64,000 nt of DNA from Novosphingobium flavum. Its GTDB lineage: Bacteria; Pseudomonadota; Alphaproteobacteria; Sphingomonadales; Sphingomonadaceae. The stretch's first letter is position 1; each line of letters starts with the position of its first letter. The DNA lies in contig NZ_JACLAW010000001.1 in assembly GCF_014230315.1 (NCBI RefSeq), positions 1 through 64,000 on the forward strand, written 5' to 3'. The translations under genes were made by a program, and so were the position numbers. Of this stretch, positions 61,197 to 64,000 are shown piece after piece. The notes beneath the pieces are model-generated. The model saw only the letters and a list, made by a program, of their open reading frames with translations. It did no database searches and was not told the DNA's origin.

Positions 61197-62894
61197 ATGA
61201 CTGAACGCAAGATCGGGGCCCTGCCGCTCCTGGCCCTGACCACCTGCCTCGCCCTGTCCGCCTGCGGCGCCGGGGGAGGCGGCGGCAGCGTCGCCAGCAC
61301 GCCGACGTCCCCGACTACAAGTCCGACCACGACGCCGACGACCGCTGCCACTAACGATGACCTCATTGCGCCGCTTGTCTCTGAAAGCTTTGCCAATACG
61401 GCTGCGGCTGCGGCGGTCAGCTATGATCGCAACGGTGTACCAACCAGCCAGAGCCGCTCAACGCCAACCGCGACCTTTGCCTACAATGCGACGACCAACA
61501 CCTACACGGTGAATGCCGCCGGTCAGTCGCAGTCGTTCGGCCCCGCCGCGATGACCAGCACCGGCAATTACCGTGTCACATCCGGCAGCACGACCGACGA
61601 CCTGACGCTGACGCCTACCGGAACCAGCACCGGTGGCACGTTCCGTTACGTTGGCGCTGGTTTCTGGCAGCGTCAGACCCAGCGCGGCGATGGTGGAATC
61701 GACGGCTCGATCAATTCCTTCGTTTATGGCGTGCCTACAGCCACTCTGGTTCGCACCGGAACGGCCTCCTATGCTACCCGGGTTTACGGGGCCATCTCAC
61801 AATATGGGAACCTCTGGGCCATCTCCGGTACGGGCAACATGATCGGCGATCTGGCCAAAGGGACCTTTCAGCACTCAGGCAACCTCGAGTTCCTGAGTCC
61901 AACCACCGGTTCGACCTTCGGTGGCGGCACGTTCTTCTCGACCCTGACCGTGAGTTCGACCGCCAACCAGCTTTCCGGCGGCATGACCATCGGCACGTCG
62001 TCCGGCTCATATGGTGGGCCGGTGAGCGGCATGTTCTTTGGTCCCAATGCCGAGGAGGTCGGCGGTAGCTTCTCGGCGGCTGATTCCGCCGGAAACGTCG
62101 CGACCGGTGCTTTTCTCGGGCGTAACGATCCCGGCAGTTCCATCGTCGCGCTGGACAAGCTGACTGCCTCCACGGCGTTTGAAGTCCATTACGGGGGGCA
62201 AAATCTCGGCAAGGCCCTGACCTACGACCCGGCGACCCAGAATTATACGATTGCGGCCAGTCAACTGCCTCACCTGTCGAACACCGGGCCGTCATTTTAC
62301 GACAGTTTTAGCCAGTTCGCCCTAGGCCCATCGCAAAAAGCTGCGGTGCAGGACGATGCGCGCTTCATCAGGTACGATGGTACGGTCGATGGCCGTGCAG
62401 TCACGGCAAGATTCTACAAGGTTGGGGCCGCCAACGGCGAGATTCAGCTGTCCTACGCCAGCTTCTATCGCCTCGACGTCGGGCCGCCTGCGGGAGGCAG
62501 TGGCACCGGCGTTCGCTACGCTCTGTTCGGCGTTCCCACGCCAGCGGTCCTGATGCCCAAGACAGGGACGGCCACCTATGCGGGGCCGATCTATGGCATC
62601 GGCGAATACTCCGACGGAACCAAAGCCTACAACGTGACTGGCCAGTCTCTGTTCAACGTCGATTTCGCCGCGGCCGGCAGCAGCACCGGCACCTTGAATT
62701 TGCAACTGGCTTCAACCACCAACAGCACCGTCACAACAATGACAGTCCCGGTCAACTTCGCCAGTTCCTTGCTCAGCAACGGTTACCTGTCGAAGGTATT
62801 CTTCGGTCCGAATGCCGAAGAATTGGGAGTCTCGTTCGCCTTCGTCCAGGACTTTCTGGCGATCTCGGGGGTTACCGTCGCCAAGAAGCAATAA
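61197..62894 (+). CDS. Two-lobed TbpB-like surface lipoprotein (probable Slam substrate)
   Basis: 565 residues. Lipobox LSAC, a Gly-rich then Thr/Ser/Pro-rich linker (residues ~20-55) as in surface-exposed lipoproteins, then two homologous lobes. Each lobe ends in the transferrin-binding-protein-B-like barrel signature: FFGPNAEEVG at ~280-289 and FFGPNAEELG at ~535-544. ATG 61197 has AAGGGGG about 10 bases upstream; GTG 61194 would add one residue. Composition is less GC-biased than neighbouring genes, as often seen in surface antigens. The ligand is unknown. Confidence 0.83.
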   Translation: MTERKIGALPLLALTTCLALSACGAGGGGGSVASTPTSPTTSPTTTPTTAATNDDLIAPLVSESFANTAAAAAVSYDRNGVPTSQSRSTPTATFAYNATTNTYTVNAAGQSQSFGPAAMTSTGNYRVTSGSTTDDLTLTPTGTSTGGTFRYVGAGFWQRQTQRGDGGIDGSINSFVYGVPTATLVRTGTASYATRVYGAISQYGNLWAISGTGNMIGDLAKGTFQHSGNLEFLSPTTGSTFGGGTFFSTLTVSSTANQLSGGMTIGTSSGSYGGPVSGMFFGPNAEEVGGSFSAADSAGNVATGAFLGRNDPGSSIVALDKLTASTAFEVHYGGQNLGKALTYDPATQNYTIAASQLPHLSNTGPSFYDSFSQFALGPSQKAAVQDDARFIRYDGTVDGRAVTARFYKVGAANGEIQLSYASFYRLDVGPPAGGSGTGVRYALFGVPTPAVLMPKTGTATYAGPIYGIGEYSDGTKAYNVTGQSLFNVDFAAAGSSTGTLNLQLASTTNSTVTTMTVPVNFASSLLSNGYLSKVFFGPNAEELGVSFAFVQDFLAISGVTVAKKQ

Positions 62895-62904
62895 CCCGAT
62901 CAAA

Positions 62905-62929
62905 CTCCGTCCGCCTCGTGCGGGCGGAG
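62905..62929. repeat. Hairpin after the surface lipoprotein gene
   Basis: A 10-bp stem CTCCGTCCGC / GCGGGCGGAG (one G-T pair) with a CTCGT loop, starting 10 bases after the stop of the lipoprotein gene. No T-run follows; probably stabilises or ends the transcript. Confidence 0.5.
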
Positions 62930-63038
62930 CGCAGGCCGCCGGTAGAGAGGCGCGGCTCGTGCCATATGGAAAGGGCTGCGAGTATAGGTAACGCCGAGTA
63001 TTGGGGGCGGTTTGCCGTTTTCTCCGGCGGACCGCTGC

Positions 63039-63404
63039 TCAGCGCTCGCAGTACTCGTACCGACCCGACTGGCAGGCCGAGACCGCATGGCGCCATTCGG
63101 CCATCCGGCGCTGATAGTCGGCGCGGGCCTCGGCATAGTCGGCATCGGCCTGCCGGTCGCCCGAACGGGTCGGCTGGCGGCCCTGCTGGGCCTCCCGGTA
63201 TGCGCGCCAGCCTTCGGCATAGCCCGCGTCGCGCTGGCGCACGTAAGCCAGTTGCTCCTCGTTGAGCCGCTTGATGATCGCCTTGTCCCGCGCCCGCGCC
63301 GCGGCGCTGCGCATGGTCGGATCGTTCGGATCGTCGGCTTGGGCCGCAACCGGAACCAGTGCGAGAGCCAGCGCGACAGCACCGGCAAATCGTTGCGTCA
63401 TCAT
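63039..63404 (-). CDS. Small exported protein of unknown function
   Basis: 121 residues with a signal peptide (GAVALALALVPVAAQA) and a highly polar, helix-forming mature part rich in Arg, Ala, Glu and Tyr (KAIIKRLNEEQLAYVRQRDAGY, YAEARADYQRRMAEWRHAV). Two Cys occur at the C-terminus (ACQSGRYEYCER), possibly a disulfide. ATG at 63404 or 63401. Periplasmic by prediction; no family recognised. Confidence 0.72.
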   Translation of the reverse strand: MMTQRFAGAVALALALVPVAAQADDPNDPTMRSAAARARDKAIIKRLNEEQLAYVRQRDAGYAEGWRAYREAQQGRQPTRSGDRQADADYAEARADYQRRMAEWRHAVSACQSGRYEYCER

Positions 63405-63635
63405 GAAAAAGCGAAGCTCCCTACCCGTCGCCCGCGCTTGTGAGGGCAGGCGCGAATGATTTCAAAAGCTATGCGACAAAGCGTTAACTTTTCGTCGCAC
63501 GTGCGGGGCGAGTGAGCGAACGGCGGGGAAGGGCGGACGACCTGCCCGGCATCTTTCGCGGCCAGCGCCAAGTTGCAAGGCGGCCGCGCGCTTCCTACTT
63601 GGGGACGGACCGAAGCCAACCCCCTTGTCTCACCC

Positions 63636-63650
63636 GAACAGATGTGGAAC
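63636..63650. promoter_or_regulatory. LexA (SOS) operator upstream of uvrA
   Basis: GAAC-AGATGTG-GAAC, the reverse complement of the alphaproteobacterial LexA box GTTC-N7-GTTC, matches perfectly. It ends 10 bases before the uvrA ATG, where a bound repressor would block transcription or initiation. uvrA is a classic SOS gene. Confidence 0.85.
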
Positions 63651-63660
63651 ATCCCCGCGC

Positions 63661-64000
63661 ATGTCGCTTTCGAAAATCACTGTCCGCGGCGCGCGCGAAC
63701 ACAACCTCAAGGGCTTCGACGTCGAGCTGCCGCGTGACAGCCTGATCGTCATCACCGGCCTTTCCGGCTCGGGCAAGTCCAGCCTCGCCTTCGACACGAT
63801 CTACGCAGAAGGCCAGCGCCGCTACGTGGAATCGCTGAGCGCCTATGCCCGCCAGTTCCTCGAGATGATGCAGAAGCCCGACGTCGAGCATATCGACGGG
63901 CTCTCCCCCGCCATCTCGATCGAGCAGAAGACCACCAGCCGCAACCCGCGCTCCACCGTCGCCACGGTGACCGAGATCTACGATTACATGCGCCTGCTCT
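63661..64000 (+). CDS. uvrA: Excinuclease ABC subunit A (truncated by window end)
   Basis: The first 113 codons: [20 protein letters not shown], Walker [35 protein letters not shown] and [19 protein letters not shown], which are nearly invariant in UvrA. UvrA detects DNA lesions and loads UvrB in nucleotide excision repair. The reading frame is open to the window edge. Preceded by a LexA box; no strong ribosome site is seen. Confidence 0.95.
   Translation, partial: MSLSKITVRGAREHNLKGFDVELPRDSLIVITGLSGSGKSSLAFDTIYAEGQRRYVESLSAYARQFLEMMQKPDVEHIDGLSPAISIEQKTTSRNPRSTVATVTEIYDYMRLL

Overview
The window is a gene-dense, high-GC chromosomal segment that fits an alphaproteobacterium of the order Sphingomonadales (Novosphingobium/Sphingomonas-like). 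The clues are an ATP12-type F1-ATPase chaperone, the alphaproteobacterial TIGR02186 family, an mdh-sucD-sucA-sucB-lpd block, many ATGA/GTGA/TGATG translational overlaps, and a GAAC-N7-GAAC LexA box before uvrA. No phage, transposase, CRISPR array, rRNA or tRNA gene was recognised. The assignment rests on gene content only; no database search was possible.

Layout. 1-4.6 kb: end of an outer-membrane-like protein, a TSUP anion transporter coupled to a TIGR02186 protein, and a HerA-like ATPase. 4.6-9.7 kb (minus strand): MATE exporter, QueE, ValS. 9.8-14.4 kb: Mla-type lipid transport operon (permease, ATPase, MCE protein, lipoprotein), a flavodoxin-fold reductase and an orphan membrane zinc-ribbon protein. 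14.5-18.4 kb (minus): an overlapping chain crcB-rluA-paiB-HAD-small membrane protein-ATP12. 18.6-25.1 kb: rpsU, FKBP, gatC-gatA, an acyltransferase, a nucleophile-less dienelactone-hydrolase-like protein (minus), gatB. 25.2-33.9 kb: M16 protease and esterase (minus), clpB, mtnP and a shrunken FAH-like gene. 34.0-41.2 kb (minus): Tad/Flp pilus genes cpaA-cpaB-cpaC-cpaD-cpaE-tadB-tadC with no cpaF/tadA ATPase. 41.3-45.1 kb: hydrolase, FAD oxidoreductase, YegP-like protein, TRIC channel and small unknowns. 45.2-52.8 kb (minus): TCA enzymes mdh, sucD, sucA, sucB, lpd, without sucC. 53.3-54.8 kb: a small unknown and a SleB-type wall hydrolase. 55.0-62.9 kb: a cobalamin riboswitch, btuB-btuF-btuC-btuD, then a Slam-type outer-membrane protein and a two-lobed surface-lipoprotein substrate. 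63.0-64.0 kb: a small exported unknown and the start of uvrA under a LexA box.

How the genes work together. The btu genes form a complete cobalamin importer (receptor, binding lipoprotein, permease, ATPase) under a B12 riboswitch. The Slam/lipoprotein pair directly downstream could display a ligand-binding lipoprotein on the cell surface. This is the most interesting arrangement in the window, because Slam systems are best known from pathogens acquiring iron, and a link to B12 uptake would be new. The pilus cluster must borrow its assembly ATPase, and the TCA block its succinyl-CoA synthetase beta subunit, from elsewhere. Two enzyme-family members (dienelactone hydrolase, FAH) have lost catalytic elements and may have become non-catalytic.
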